Shown here: positions 19,370-26,663 of the stretch, in pieces | How positions within the stretch are numbered: position 1 is the first letter of the stretch | Layout of the letters: every line of letters begins with the position of its first letter | Source: Formivibrio citricus | GTDB lineage: Bacteria > Pseudomonadota > Gammaproteobacteria > Burkholderiales > Chitinibacteraceae | Direction of reading: 5' to 3' | Length of the DNA stretch: 64,000 nt | Assembly: GCF_900115065.1 (NCBI RefSeq) | Contig: NZ_FOVE01000003.1 | Span: 1-64,000 of the forward strand | Notes under the pieces: model-generated | Seen by the model: the letters and a program-made list of their open reading frames with translations, nothing else | Databases searched by the model: none | What the model was told of the DNA's origin: nothing | Position numbers and translations under genes: made by a program

Positions 19370-19403
19370 CGGGAAGCTCTGTGGCAGGAAAAATAAGGCT
19401 CTG

Positions 19404-19466
19404 CTGTGGGAGCGGTTGCAAACCGCGAACAGGCCAACACCCATCACGGATTTCATCCGCTCCCAC
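19404..19466. repeat. REP pair (BIME-like) upstream of the dinG-like gene
   Basis: GTGGGAGCGGTTGCAAACCGCG (about 19407-19428) and an inverse copy CGGATTTCATCCGCTCCCAC (about 19447-19466) form an inverted pair of the REP family seen at 12381-12619. It sits between pyrD and the dinG-like gene. Confidence 0.8.
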
Positions 19467-19477
19467 GTTGAAACCGG

Positions 19478-20410
19478 TTACAGCGTCTTGAGCTTGCCCT
19501 GGAAATCGCCGAGCGTCTTATAGCCCTTCTTCGCCATCAGCGCAGCCAGCTCATCGGCCAGACGTGCAAAGATCGCCGGACCTTCTTCCTGCAAGGCGGT
19601 GCCAACCTGCACCAGCGAAGCGCCCGCCAGCAAATGCTGGAACACCTGTTCGCCGGTCTTGACACCGCCGCAGCCGATCACCTTCTTGTCCGGGCAACGG
19701 CGGAAGAACGCGTTGACGTTGGCGAGCGCGGTCGGCAATACGTAGTCGCCGCCAATACCGCCAAAACCATCCTTGGGCTTGATCAGCACGGTTTCGGTTT
19801 CGGTATCAATGGCCAGCGCGTTGCCGATCGAGTTGATGCAGGTCACGAACGCCACTTGCGGATAACGGTTCAGGATTTCAGCCGCCGCATCGAAATGGGC
19901 GATGTCGAAATACGGCGGCATCTTCACGCCGAAAGGCTTGTCGTATTCGCGGCACACGGCGGCGAGCATGGCATCCATCGCATCGAAATCGTAGGCGATC
20001 TGCGGCTTGCCCGGCACGTTCGGGCAGGACAGGTTGAGTTCCATGATCGCCGGCACGTTCGCGGCCTTGATCTCGCGCACCATTGCGAGGTTGTCTTCCA
20101 GGCTCAGGCCCGCGACCGACATGAACAGCGGCTTCCTGGCGTAATCGTGTTTGGCCACGTAATCCAGATAGAAGCGATAGCCCAGGTTCGGCAGGCCCAT
20201 CGAGTTGATGCTGCCCAGCGGCGTGGCTTTGTAGCGAGGCTCCGGGTTGCCGGCGCGCGGTTCCAGCGTGCAGCTCTTGGTCACATAGGCACCGGCGGCG
20301 CTCAGATTCAGGGCATCGAGTTCGGTCTGGTCGTAGCACCAGACGCCGGAAGCATTCATCAACGGATTGGCAAAGGCGCAATCCAGGAAACGGGTGGAGA
20401 GGTCCGTCAT
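19478..20410 (-). CDS. pyrD: Dihydroorotate dehydrogenase, class 1A (fumarate type)
   Basis: Oxidises dihydroorotate to orotate in pyrimidine synthesis. The 310-residue protein is the size of Lactococcus class 1A PyrD (311) and has the class-1 active site Cys129 in ELNLSCPNVPGKPQ. Class 2 enzymes use Ser and a membrane-binding N-terminus, which is absent. FMN-binding features include INSMGLPNLG, VKMPPYFD and GCGGVKTGEQVFQHLLAG. Start 20410 has AAGGA upstream and gives the right N-terminus. In characterised members class 1A enzymes use fumarate as acceptor, which fits oxygen-poor growth. Class 1A is less common in proteobacteria than the quinone-linked class 2. Confidence 0.88.
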   Translation of the reverse strand: MTDLSTRFLDCAFANPLMNASGVWCYDQTELDALNLSAAGAYVTKSCTLEPRAGNPEPRYKATPLGSINSMGLPNLGYRFYLDYVAKHDYARKPLFMSVAGLSLEDNLAMVREIKAANVPAIMELNLSCPNVPGKPQIAYDFDAMDAMLAAVCREYDKPFGVKMPPYFDIAHFDAAAEILNRYPQVAFVTCINSIGNALAIDTETETVLIKPKDGFGGIGGDYVLPTALANVNAFFRRCPDKKVIGCGGVKTGEQVFQHLLAGASLVQVGTALQEEGPAIFARLADELAALMAKKGYKTLGDFQGKLKTL

Positions 20411-20454
20411 GGGGAAATTCCTTGGCTGGCGGGCATGTTTCAAAAGAGGGGATT

Positions 20455-21132
20455 TTACCGCAACAACGAGCCGAACACGGTGCGCAGAATCTTGCTTGAC
20501 TGACCCAGCGGATCTGTGCGGATGGCTTTTTCCTGCTCCGCAATCATCAAGAACAGCCCGTCGACGGCCTTGCGCGTCACATACTGGTCGAGATCGGCAT
20601 CCCGGGCATCGATCAGGCCGAACTGTGCTGCCGGTGCGGCAAAGCGGTTATAGCTTTCGGCCAGCTTGACGCGCGCCGTTGCAGTCTTCACCTTGGGCAG
20701 GAACTTCTGGGCAATCGCCTCACCGCTCGTTTTGCGGAAATACTGGGTAGCGCTGTCTTCGGGGCCGGTCAGAATGGCCTTGGCATCCGCCCAGGTCATC
20801 TTGCGGATGCCGTCGAGCAAGATCGGCTTGGCTTCAACCACCGCCGATTCGGCCGCACGGTTCATCGTGGTAACCAGCTCATCGGCTTGCCGCCCCATCC
20901 CCATGGTGCGCAGAACTTTTTCAGCTTTTTCCAGCACTGGGGGCAACGGAATCCTGACCTTGGGATTACCGAGGAAGCCATCCGTAGCCGAGAGCTTGCC
21001 CACGGCATAGCCCGTTCCCTGAACCAGCGCCTCCTTCAGGCCCTTGCCTGCATCCTGATTACTGAGCGATGACACATCGGCAGCCAATAACGGTGCAGCT
21101 AACAGACACAGCAACAAAATCAGTCGGCGCAT
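20455..21132 (-). CDS. DUF4197-type exported protein
   Basis: A 225-residue protein with a clear signal peptide (MRRLILLLCLLAAPLLAADV), predicted to be periplasmic or lipid-free in the envelope. The mature part is helical, with KGLKEALVQGTGYAVGKLSATDGFLGNPKVRIPLPP near the N-terminus and YFRKTSGEAIAQKFLPKV later, which I recognise as the DUF4197 pattern. The ATG at 21132 has an AAGGAG site at ideal spacing. The function of the family is unknown. It lies 44 bp upstream of pyrD on the same strand and may be cotranscribed. Confidence 0.85.
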   Translation of the reverse strand: MRRLILLLCLLAAPLLAADVSSLSNQDAGKGLKEALVQGTGYAVGKLSATDGFLGNPKVRIPLPPVLEKAEKVLRTMGMGRQADELVTTMNRAAESAVVEAKPILLDGIRKMTWADAKAILTGPEDSATQYFRKTSGEAIAQKFLPKVKTATARVKLAESYNRFAAPAAQFGLIDARDADLDQYVTRKAVDGLFLMIAEQEKAIRTDPLGQSSKILRTVFGSLLR

Positions 21133-21176
21133 GGGAAACTCCTTGAGCGAAAAAAGAAAGACGGCGAAATTGGCCA

Positions 21177-22469
21177 TCAAAGCCGGGCCAGCAGCTCCCG
21201 AGCTGCGCCAACGCCACTTCTGACGGCACCTTCCAGTGTAGCCGGATAATCGCGAGGTTGGCCTTGTGTGTAATCCCCGGCCAAAAGCAAACCTGCAGCT
21301 GCCGTCTTGTGGCTTGGTCGTTGCATCTCCGGCACACAGGCAAACGTGGCCCGTTTTTCCGCGATCATGCCTCGCCATTCGGCCTGCGCCGGCAGGCCAA
21401 GCCGGGCATGTAGTTCGCGTTCGACAGCAGCCATCAGCGCCTCGCGCCCCAGCTTCTGGTGCTCGCCCTCTGCCGAGATCACCACAGCGATCAGGCCCGG
21501 CGTGGCATGGGTATAGCCGCGATCAAACACCCACTGCGCCAGCGAATCGGCCAGCCCGGTCATCGGGCGCGACAGGTGCACATCGGCGGCATATTGCAGG
21601 TATACGGTCACGATGGGCTGGTATTCCCAAGCTTCCAGTTGCGCCGCCAATCCGGTCAGCTCCGGCAACCCTTCCATCACCATGCCGGCCCGGTGCGGCG
21701 GCAAGGCGCAGATCACGGCGGAGAAGCGCTCTTCGCCCTCGCCCACCTGCCAGCCGTCATCGGCACGGCGCAGGCTTTTCACCATCGCACCCAAACGCAC
21801 TTCCCCGCCGTGAGCTTCGACGAAGCGCGCCGCGGCCTCGGGGAACAGCGCTGAAAAATCCAGTTTGGGGAACAGCAGATCGGAGGCTTCGCGCGCACCG
21901 CCCAAGCTGTCGCGCAGCACGTTGAGCAACACCTGCGTCGAGGCTTTTTCGATGGGGGTATTGAGCGCTGCCACAGTCAGCGGCTGCCAGAAGCGAGCGA
22001 TCAATTCGTCGGGTTGCCGGTTTTGCTGCAACCAGACCGATACCGTGCAATCTGCCGGCAGCATCCAGCCGGCATTTTCTGCGCCGCGTATGGCCATGAT
22101 CAAACACCAACGCTCGGTCACACTCAACCCGCGCGCCAGCAATAACCCGGCCGCCAGATGCAATGGTGCAGGCAAGCGGGGACACGCCAGCCGGAACCCC
22201 GGCTCGACCGCCAGCTCCAGCGGCTGACGAAGAAAAGCCATTTCAGGATCGACGCCGACAGTTTGCATCAAACGCAGCAATTCGCCATAGGCACCGATCA
22301 GCAAATGCTGGCCGTTGTCGACCTCGCGCCCCTCCAGCGTCACCTTGCGCGCCCGCCCACCGAGCACCTTGCCTGCCTCGAACACGGTCACCGGCACACC
22401 GGCCGCAGCCAGCTCCACCGCTGCAGCCATGCCGGCATAGCCGCCACCGAGAATGGCGATTTTTTTCAT
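21177..22469 (-). CDS. hpnE: Hydroxysqualene dehydroxylase HpnE
   Basis: An FAD-dependent amine-oxidase-fold enzyme that removes the hydroxyl of hydroxysqualene to give squalene, the third step of the HpnCDE route to hopanoids. The 430 residues begin with the dinucleotide-binding motif ILGGGYAGMAAAVELA and then VFEAGKVLGGRARKV. The C-terminal FAD motif LLLAGDYTQGQPRDYPATLEGAVRSG is present. It lies downstream of hpnD on the same strand, separated by an 88-bp gap with a CCCTCTCCC palindrome. No hpnC is visible in the window. Confidence 0.92.
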   Translation of the reverse strand: MKKIAILGGGYAGMAAAVELAAAGVPVTVFEAGKVLGGRARKVTLEGREVDNGQHLLIGAYGELLRLMQTVGVDPEMAFLRQPLELAVEPGFRLACPRLPAPLHLAAGLLLARGLSVTERWCLIMAIRGAENAGWMLPADCTVSVWLQQNRQPDELIARFWQPLTVAALNTPIEKASTQVLLNVLRDSLGGAREASDLLFPKLDFSALFPEAAARFVEAHGGEVRLGAMVKSLRRADDGWQVGEGEERFSAVICALPPHRAGMVMEGLPELTGLAAQLEAWEYQPIVTVYLQYAADVHLSRPMTGLADSLAQWVFDRGYTHATPGLIAVVISAEGEHQKLGREALMAAVERELHARLGLPAQAEWRGMIAEKRATFACVPEMQRPSHKTAAAGLLLAGDYTQGQPRDYPATLEGAVRSGVGAARELLARL

Positions 22470-22507
22470 GCACGCATTTCCGGGAAAAAGAAGGCTGAAA
22501 TCAAGCC

Positions 22508-22530
22508 CCCTCTCCCTTGCAGGGAGAGGG
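22508..22530. repeat. CCCTCTCCCT palindrome between hpnD and hpnE
   Basis: A perfect 10-bp inverted repeat with a 3-base loop (CCCTCTCCCT/AGGGAGAGGG), followed by GGTTGGGGTGAGGG. Elements of this form are common dispersed repeats in proteobacterial intergenic DNA. It could form an mRNA hairpin tuning hpnE. Confidence 0.75.
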
Positions 22531-22557
22531 TTGGGGTGAGGGTCGAATGCCCGTGGA

Positions 22558-23394
22558 CTAGGCTGTCAGCCACGCTTTCCACGCCAGCCAAACCTTGCGC
22601 AGCTTGCCCAGCGACAGGCGCTGGTTCAGCACCTTGCCGGCGCCGTGGTGTTTGATTTCCTGCAGCGTGGTGCGGTAGATGGCGGCCATGATCAGGCCGC
22701 AGCGTTGCGCTTTGCGGTCTGCGGCAGGAAGTTCGGCGAGCGCCTTGGCGTAAAACGCTTCGGCGCGTTCGATCTGGAACTCCATCAGCGCGTTGAATTC
22801 TGGAGTTTCGCGCAGGTTGAAGAGATCGTCGGCAGTGACGTTGAAACGCTGCAATTCGTCGAGCGGTATATAGATACGGCCGCGGCGCACATCTTCGCCT
22901 ACGTCACGGATGATATTGGTGAGCTGGAACGCCAGCCCCAGGTCGTGGGCGTATTTCTGGGTGCGGCGGTCGGTGTAGCCGAGAATCTGCGTAATCAGGA
23001 AGCCGACGACCGAGGCCACGCGGTAGCAGTAGAGCTGCAGCTCTTTAAAGCTTGCATAGCGCGGAATGTCGAGGTCCATCTCCATGCCGTCGATGATTTC
23101 GAGGAAATGCTCGCGCTGCATGTCGTAAGCCTTGACGTGCGGCAGCAAGGCGCGGGTGACGGGGTGTTGCGGGTTGCCGGAGTAAAGATGATCGATCTCG
23201 GCGCGCCACCAGTTGAGCGTATTGCGCGCCACGGCATCGTCGTGCGTTTCGTCGACCACGTCGTCCACTTCGCGGCAGAACGCATACAGCGCAGTGATGG
23301 CACGGCGCTTTTCCTCCGGCAGGAAGCGGAAGCTGGAATAGAAACTGGAGCCGCTTTTTACGGCCTTGTCCTGGCAGTATTGATCGGGGGTCAC
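22558..23394 (-). CDS. hpnD: Presqualene diphosphate synthase HpnD
   Basis: Condenses two farnesyl diphosphates to presqualene diphosphate for hopanoid synthesis. The 278-residue protein has both Asp-rich motifs of the squalene/phytoene synthase family, [14 protein letters not shown] (about 37-50) and [19 protein letters not shown] (about 155-175), plus [13 protein letters not shown]. It starts with GTG at 23394; the GTGA overlaps the aroC stop, giving tight translational coupling. AroC-HpnD coupling appears incidental to function. Confidence 0.92.
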   Translation of the reverse strand: MTPDQYCQDKAVKSGSSFYSSFRFLPEEKRRAITALYAFCREVDDVVDETHDDAVARNTLNWWRAEIDHLYSGNPQHPVTRALLPHVKAYDMQREHFLEIIDGMEMDLDIPRYASFKELQLYCYRVASVVGFLITQILGYTDRRTQKYAHDLGLAFQLTNIIRDVGEDVRRGRIYIPLDELQRFNVTADDLFNLRETPEFNALMEFQIERAEAFYAKALAELPAADRKAQRCGLIMAAIYRTTLQEIKHHGAGKVLNQRLSLGKLRKVWLAWKAWLTA

Positions 23395-24491
23395 AGGATG
23401 CGCCCCGGAATCTTGGGAGTGGCCACGGCCACATCACCGCACTGGGCACGATGGCGCAGGGCATGGTCGATCAGCACCAGCGCGAGCATTGCTTCGGCAA
23501 TCGGCGTGGCGCGGATTGCCACGCACGGGTCGTGACGACCGGTGGTGGCCATCAGTTGCGGCTCACCTGCCTTGTCGATGGAGTGGCGCTCCTTGGCAAT
23601 GCTCGGCGTGGGCTTGACCGCCAAGTTGACGACGATGTCCTGCCCCGAGGAAATGCCGCCGAGAATGCCGCCGGCATGGTTGCTGGCAAAGCCGGCGGGG
23701 GTCAGTTCGTCACAGTGCAGCGAGCCGCGCTGGGCGATGCTGGCGAAGCCATCGCCGATCTCCACACCCTTGACGGCGTTGATGCCCATCATCGCGTAGG
23801 CAATCTCGGCATCGAGGCGGTCGTAGACCGGCTCGCCCCACCCCACGGGCACGTTCTCGGCCACGACGGTGATCTTGCCGCCAATGGAGTCGCGCTCGCT
23901 GCGCACCTGATCGAGATACACTTCCAGTTGCGGAACGATTTCCTGATTGGGCGCAAAAAAGGCGTTCTGCCCGACTTCGTCCCAGCTTCTGAACGGAATG
24001 GCGATTTCGCCCATCTGGCTCATGTAGCCGCGAATCACGATGCCGAACTTTTCCTTGAGCCATTTCTTGGCAATCGCGCCGGCCGCTACGCGCACGGCGG
24101 TTTCCCGCGCCGATGAGCGCCCGCCGCCGCGGTAATCGCGAATGCCGTACTTGTGCCAATAGGTATAGTCGGCATGGCCGGGGCGGAAAGTTTCGACGAT
24201 CTTGCCGTAATCGTGGCTGCGCTGGTCCTGGTTGCGGATCAGGAGCGCAATCGGCGTGCCGGTGGTCTTGCCCTCGAACACGCCGGAGAGAATCTCGACC
24301 GCATCCGGCTCCTTGCGTTGCGTCACATGCCGGCTGGTGCCGGGTTTGCGGCGATCGAGTTCGATCTGGATATCCTCGGCGCTGATTTCCAGGCCGGGCG
24401 GGCAGCCATCGACCACGCAACCGATTGCCGGGCCATGCGATTCGCCGAACGAGGTAACCGCAAACAAAAGACCAAAGGTATTACCGGACAT
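23391..24491 (-). CDS. aroC: Chorismate synthase
   Basis: Makes chorismate, the branch point for aromatic amino acids, folate and quinones, using reduced FMN. The 366-residue protein starts [25 protein letters not shown] and includes the signature [21 protein letters not shown] and [16 protein letters not shown]. The start at 24491 has GGAGTG upstream and the standard N-terminus; the six-codon extension is not needed. It is the first gene of the aroC-hpnD-hpnE unit. Confidence 0.97.
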   Translation of the reverse strand: MSGNTFGLLFAVTSFGESHGPAIGCVVDGCPPGLEISAEDIQIELDRRKPGTSRHVTQRKEPDAVEILSGVFEGKTTGTPIALLIRNQDQRSHDYGKIVETFRPGHADYTYWHKYGIRDYRGGGRSSARETAVRVAAGAIAKKWLKEKFGIVIRGYMSQMGEIAIPFRSWDEVGQNAFFAPNQEIVPQLEVYLDQVRSERDSIGGKITVVAENVPVGWGEPVYDRLDAEIAYAMMGINAVKGVEIGDGFASIAQRGSLHCDELTPAGFASNHAGGILGGISSGQDIVVNLAVKPTPSIAKERHSIDKAGEPQLMATTGRHDPCVAIRATPIAEAMLALVLIDHALRHRAQCGDVAVATPKIPGRIL

Positions 24492-24585
24492 GCCAATCAC
24501 TCCGCGCACGGATCAAATTTGCGCAAATTCTAGCACAGCCCTTCATCCGACCAGCGTCGGCCTGTTGCAGAAGTACACATCCCAC

Positions 24586-24733
24586 TTAGAGCCTGTTCAC
24601 GATCTGTCGCGAGAAGCCGTCAGCGGGGTGAAGAGCAGCGCAAAAACCGGAGTGTAAAAATAGTACATGAGGATTTTGAGCAGCGCATGAGCCCCGATCA
24701 CGGCTTCGCAGCAAGAGCGTGAACAGGCTCTTA
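24586..24733. mobile_element. MITE-like element with 12-bp perfect (about 38-bp imperfect) TIRs and TTA flanks
   Basis: GAGCCTGTTCAC at 24589-24600 faces its perfect reverse complement at 24719-24730. Similarity of the two ends extends inward to about 38 bp. TTA occurs directly on both outer sides (24586-24588 and 24731-24733), as a 3-bp target duplication would. The about 140-bp interior encodes nothing. This is the form of a non-autonomous element of an IS, possibly IS5-like, whose transposase is not in the window. Confidence 0.7.
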
Positions 24734-24836
24734 CACGGCGTTACGTTCACTTTGTATATCCGATTTCCATCTGCTGCGTTGTTCACAGGGAGTCGTGCAT
24801 GAACGCACCAGATCAAACAAACCGAGGAGAACCATC

Positions 24837-25220
24837 ATGAAACCGCTTGCCCGCACCCTTGCCCTGCTGCTCACGGCCTCCACCCTTTATCTGGCCGCAG
24901 CCCCAGCCAACGCCCGTGTGGATGTCAGCATCGGCATCAATGTGCCTCCGCCAGTACACCATGTAGAAGTGGTGCCTGCCCCGCGCCACGGTTATATATG
25001 GGCTCCGGGTTACTGGCGTTGGGACAATCACCGTCATGTCTGGGTAGACGGCTACTGGATCAAGGCGCGACCCGGTTATATCTGGACACCGCATCGCTGG
25101 GATCACCGTGGTGATCGCCATCATTTCGTCCCGGGCCGCTGGGAACGCGACCATCACTACAAACCAGGGCATGGACGTGATCACGGACATGGCTACAAGC
25201 ATCATGACCGGAACCGGTAA
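24837..25220 (+). CDS. Secreted WxxGxW-repeat protein
   Basis: A 127-residue exported protein with signal peptide MKPLARTLALLLTASTLYL and cleavage near ANA-RV. The mature part carries aromatic repeats: YIWAPGYWRW, VWVDGYWIK, YIWTPHRWD and FVPGRWER, the YxWxPGYW pattern of the BcpO/YxxWGxW-type repeat family. It ends in a His/Lys/Arg-rich tail (HGRDHGHGYKHHDRNR) that may bind metal or anionic polymers. GAGGAGA lies before the ATG. A hairpin terminator follows. Such proteins are envelope-located with unknown function. Confidence 0.85.
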   Translation: MKPLARTLALLLTASTLYLAAAPANARVDVSIGINVPPPVHHVEVVPAPRHGYIWAPGYWRWDNHRHVWVDGYWIKARPGYIWTPHRWDHRGDRHHFVPGRWERDHHYKPGHGRDHGHGYKHHDRNR

Positions 25221-25268
25221 TTCACGAAACGGCACGCACATCAAACGCTGCAGCTGACAGCCCCACCA

Positions 25269-25296
25269 CGCCCCTGGAATGAGCAATCCAGGGGCG
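25269..25296 (+). terminator. Terminator after the WxxGxW-repeat gene
   Basis: A CGCCCCTGGA/TCCAGGGGCG stem lies about 50 bp after the stop at 25220 and is followed by a modest T-rich stretch. Confidence 0.65.
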
Positions 25297-25382
25297 CATG
25301 TTTTCACTCTCTTCTCCGATTCTCAGTCCAACTGATTGATATTTTGACCTTTAACGTCACGAAAGGCCGTGAATTTACCCTA

Positions 25383-25422
25383 TTGATCAAGGTCAAAACG
25401 CCCGACATTTTTCAGGCATACT
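25383..25422 (+). promoter_or_regulatory. FNR/CRP-type box and -10 upstream of satP
   Basis: TTGAT-CAAG-GTCAA at 25383-25396 matches the FNR half-site consensus TTGAT-N4-ATCAA with one mismatch. A CATACT -10-like hexamer at 25417-25422 would place the start near 25429, and the box centre near -40, the class II activator position. This suggests anaerobic or carbon-linked activation of satP. It is a sequence-based prediction. Confidence 0.55.
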
Positions 25423-25497
25423 TACAAGCATCCGTGTAGATTCGCGCGCGGTCTGGCTGAACTCTTCTCAGCCAGTTTTTCTTTAACGGAGTTACCA

Positions 25498-26073
25498 ATG
25501 TCGCAAAACACTCACGGCGCATACGCCAATCCCGCTCCGCTGGGCCTCTTGGGCTTCGGCATGACCACCATCCTGCTGAACATCCACAACGCCGGTTTCA
25601 TCGAACTGAACGTTGCCATCCTGGCCATGGGCATCTTCTACGGCGGCATCGCCCAAGTGATCGCTGGCGTTCAGGAATGGAAGATGGGTAACACCTTCGG
25701 TGCCACCGCCTTCACTTCCTACGGTTTCTTCTGGCTGGTTCTGGTCGGCATCATCCTCATGCCGAAGTTCGGCCTGCCTGCCGCCAACGGCGCCACCATG
25801 GCCATCTGGCTCGGCATCTGGGGCATCTTCACCCTGTTCATGTTCTTCGGCACCCTGAAGCTGAACCGCGCCCTGCAAGTGATCTTCGGCTCGCTGGTCG
25901 TCCTGTTCGGTCTGCTGGTCGTTGACAAGGCCACCGGCAGCGAAACCGTTGCCCACATCGCCGGCTTCGAAGGCATCTTCTGCGGCGCTTCCGCTTTCTA
26001 CGCCGCCGTTGCCCAGATCCTGAACGAAGTCTACGGCAAGACCGTACTGCCGCTGGACTGCGCCAAGAAGTAA
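25498..26073 (+). CDS. satP: Acetate/succinate transporter, GPR1/FUN34/YaaH (SatP) family
   Basis: An inner-membrane channel-like uptake protein for acetate and succinate. The 191-residue protein has the family signature NPAPLGLLGFGMTTILLNIHNAG at residues 10-32 and six hydrophobic helices. FMFFGTLKLNRALQVIF is also typical of the family. The gene has GGAG before the ATG, strongly biased codon use compared with neighbours, its own FNR-like promoter and a strong terminator, all pointing to a highly expressed single gene. Confidence 0.92.
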   Translation: MSQNTHGAYANPAPLGLLGFGMTTILLNIHNAGFIELNVAILAMGIFYGGIAQVIAGVQEWKMGNTFGATAFTSYGFFWLVLVGIILMPKFGLPAANGATMAIWLGIWGIFTLFMFFGTLKLNRALQVIFGSLVVLFGLLVVDKATGSETVAHIAGFEGIFCGASAFYAAVAQILNEVYGKTVLPLDCAKK

Positions 26074-26099
26074 TCTGGCCCCCGTCCGGTAGTACACAG

Positions 26100-26132
26100 C
26101 AAAAACGCCACGGATTTTCCGTGGCGTTTTTT
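26100..26132 (+). terminator. Terminator of satP
   Basis: ACGCCACGG-ATTTT-CCGTGGCGT followed by TTTTTT, 30 bp after the satP stop. This is a textbook intrinsic terminator. Confidence 0.9.
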
Positions 26133-26168
26133 GTTGCTCTGGATAGCAGCGAGAAGCCCCTGTTACCG

Positions 26169-26439
26169 TTAGGCTCTGTTGACGCTGGTTACAAATCTGC
26201 GTTTAGGGTAGTTCGAGATGGTTTTCAAGGCGCAAAGCGCGCCGCAATACGGGTATTGCAAGCGGTTTGCAACGCAGAAAGCCGCTCGAAATACCCCAAA
26301 CCCGAAGGGCTGGGACGGAAAAACGCCATTCACCGCGTTATGCGCCTTGAAAATAACCGGTTATTGTCTGCGTCGCATGCCTTGTGACTGGCATTTTCCG
26401 GCCCAGCGCAGATTTGTAACCAACGTCAACAGAGCCTAA
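26169..26439. mobile_element. 271-bp MITE-like element with 32-33-bp TIRs and TA flanks
   Basis: Positions 26170-26201 and 26407-26438 are reverse complements with one mismatch in 32 bp (TAGGCTCTGTTGACG...). The element is bounded by TA on both sides, compatible with insertion at TA as in IS630/Tc1-mariner-type elements. The 205-bp interior contains only weak frames and no transposase domain, so it is non-autonomous. It fills most of the gap between satP and pnp. Confidence 0.75.
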
Positions 26440-26503
26440 GACCACTGGCCAAGTTGCGCAGCCGGCAGCCCAACAAAAGGCTGCGTACCAGTGCATCTAC
26501 TTC

Positions 26504-26530
26504 GTCATTCCAGCGCAGGCCGGAATCCAG
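26504..26530. repeat. Dispersed palindrome GTCATTCCAGCGCAGGCCGGAATCCAG type
   Basis: A copy of the same repeat family as at 12436-12512 and 46136-46164, lying between the MITE-like element and the pnp terminator. Confidence 0.7.
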
Positions 26531-26611
26531 AGGTTTGCACAGATTGCGGCCGGATTTCGGCGCAAGCAATCAAATTTGCGGCCTGCGACACAACTTTGGG
26601 GCAGAGCAGCC

Positions 26612-26644
26612 AAAAAAACGCCAGCCTTTTGGGCTGGCGTTTTT
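26612..26644 (-). terminator. Terminator of the pnp operon
   Basis: An ACGCCAGCC/GGCTGGCGT stem with a T-run on the minus strand, 20 bp past the pnp stop at 26664. A-runs and T-runs on both sides would let it act in either direction. Confidence 0.88.
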
Positions 26645-26663
26645 GCTACTGCCTATCTGCGAA

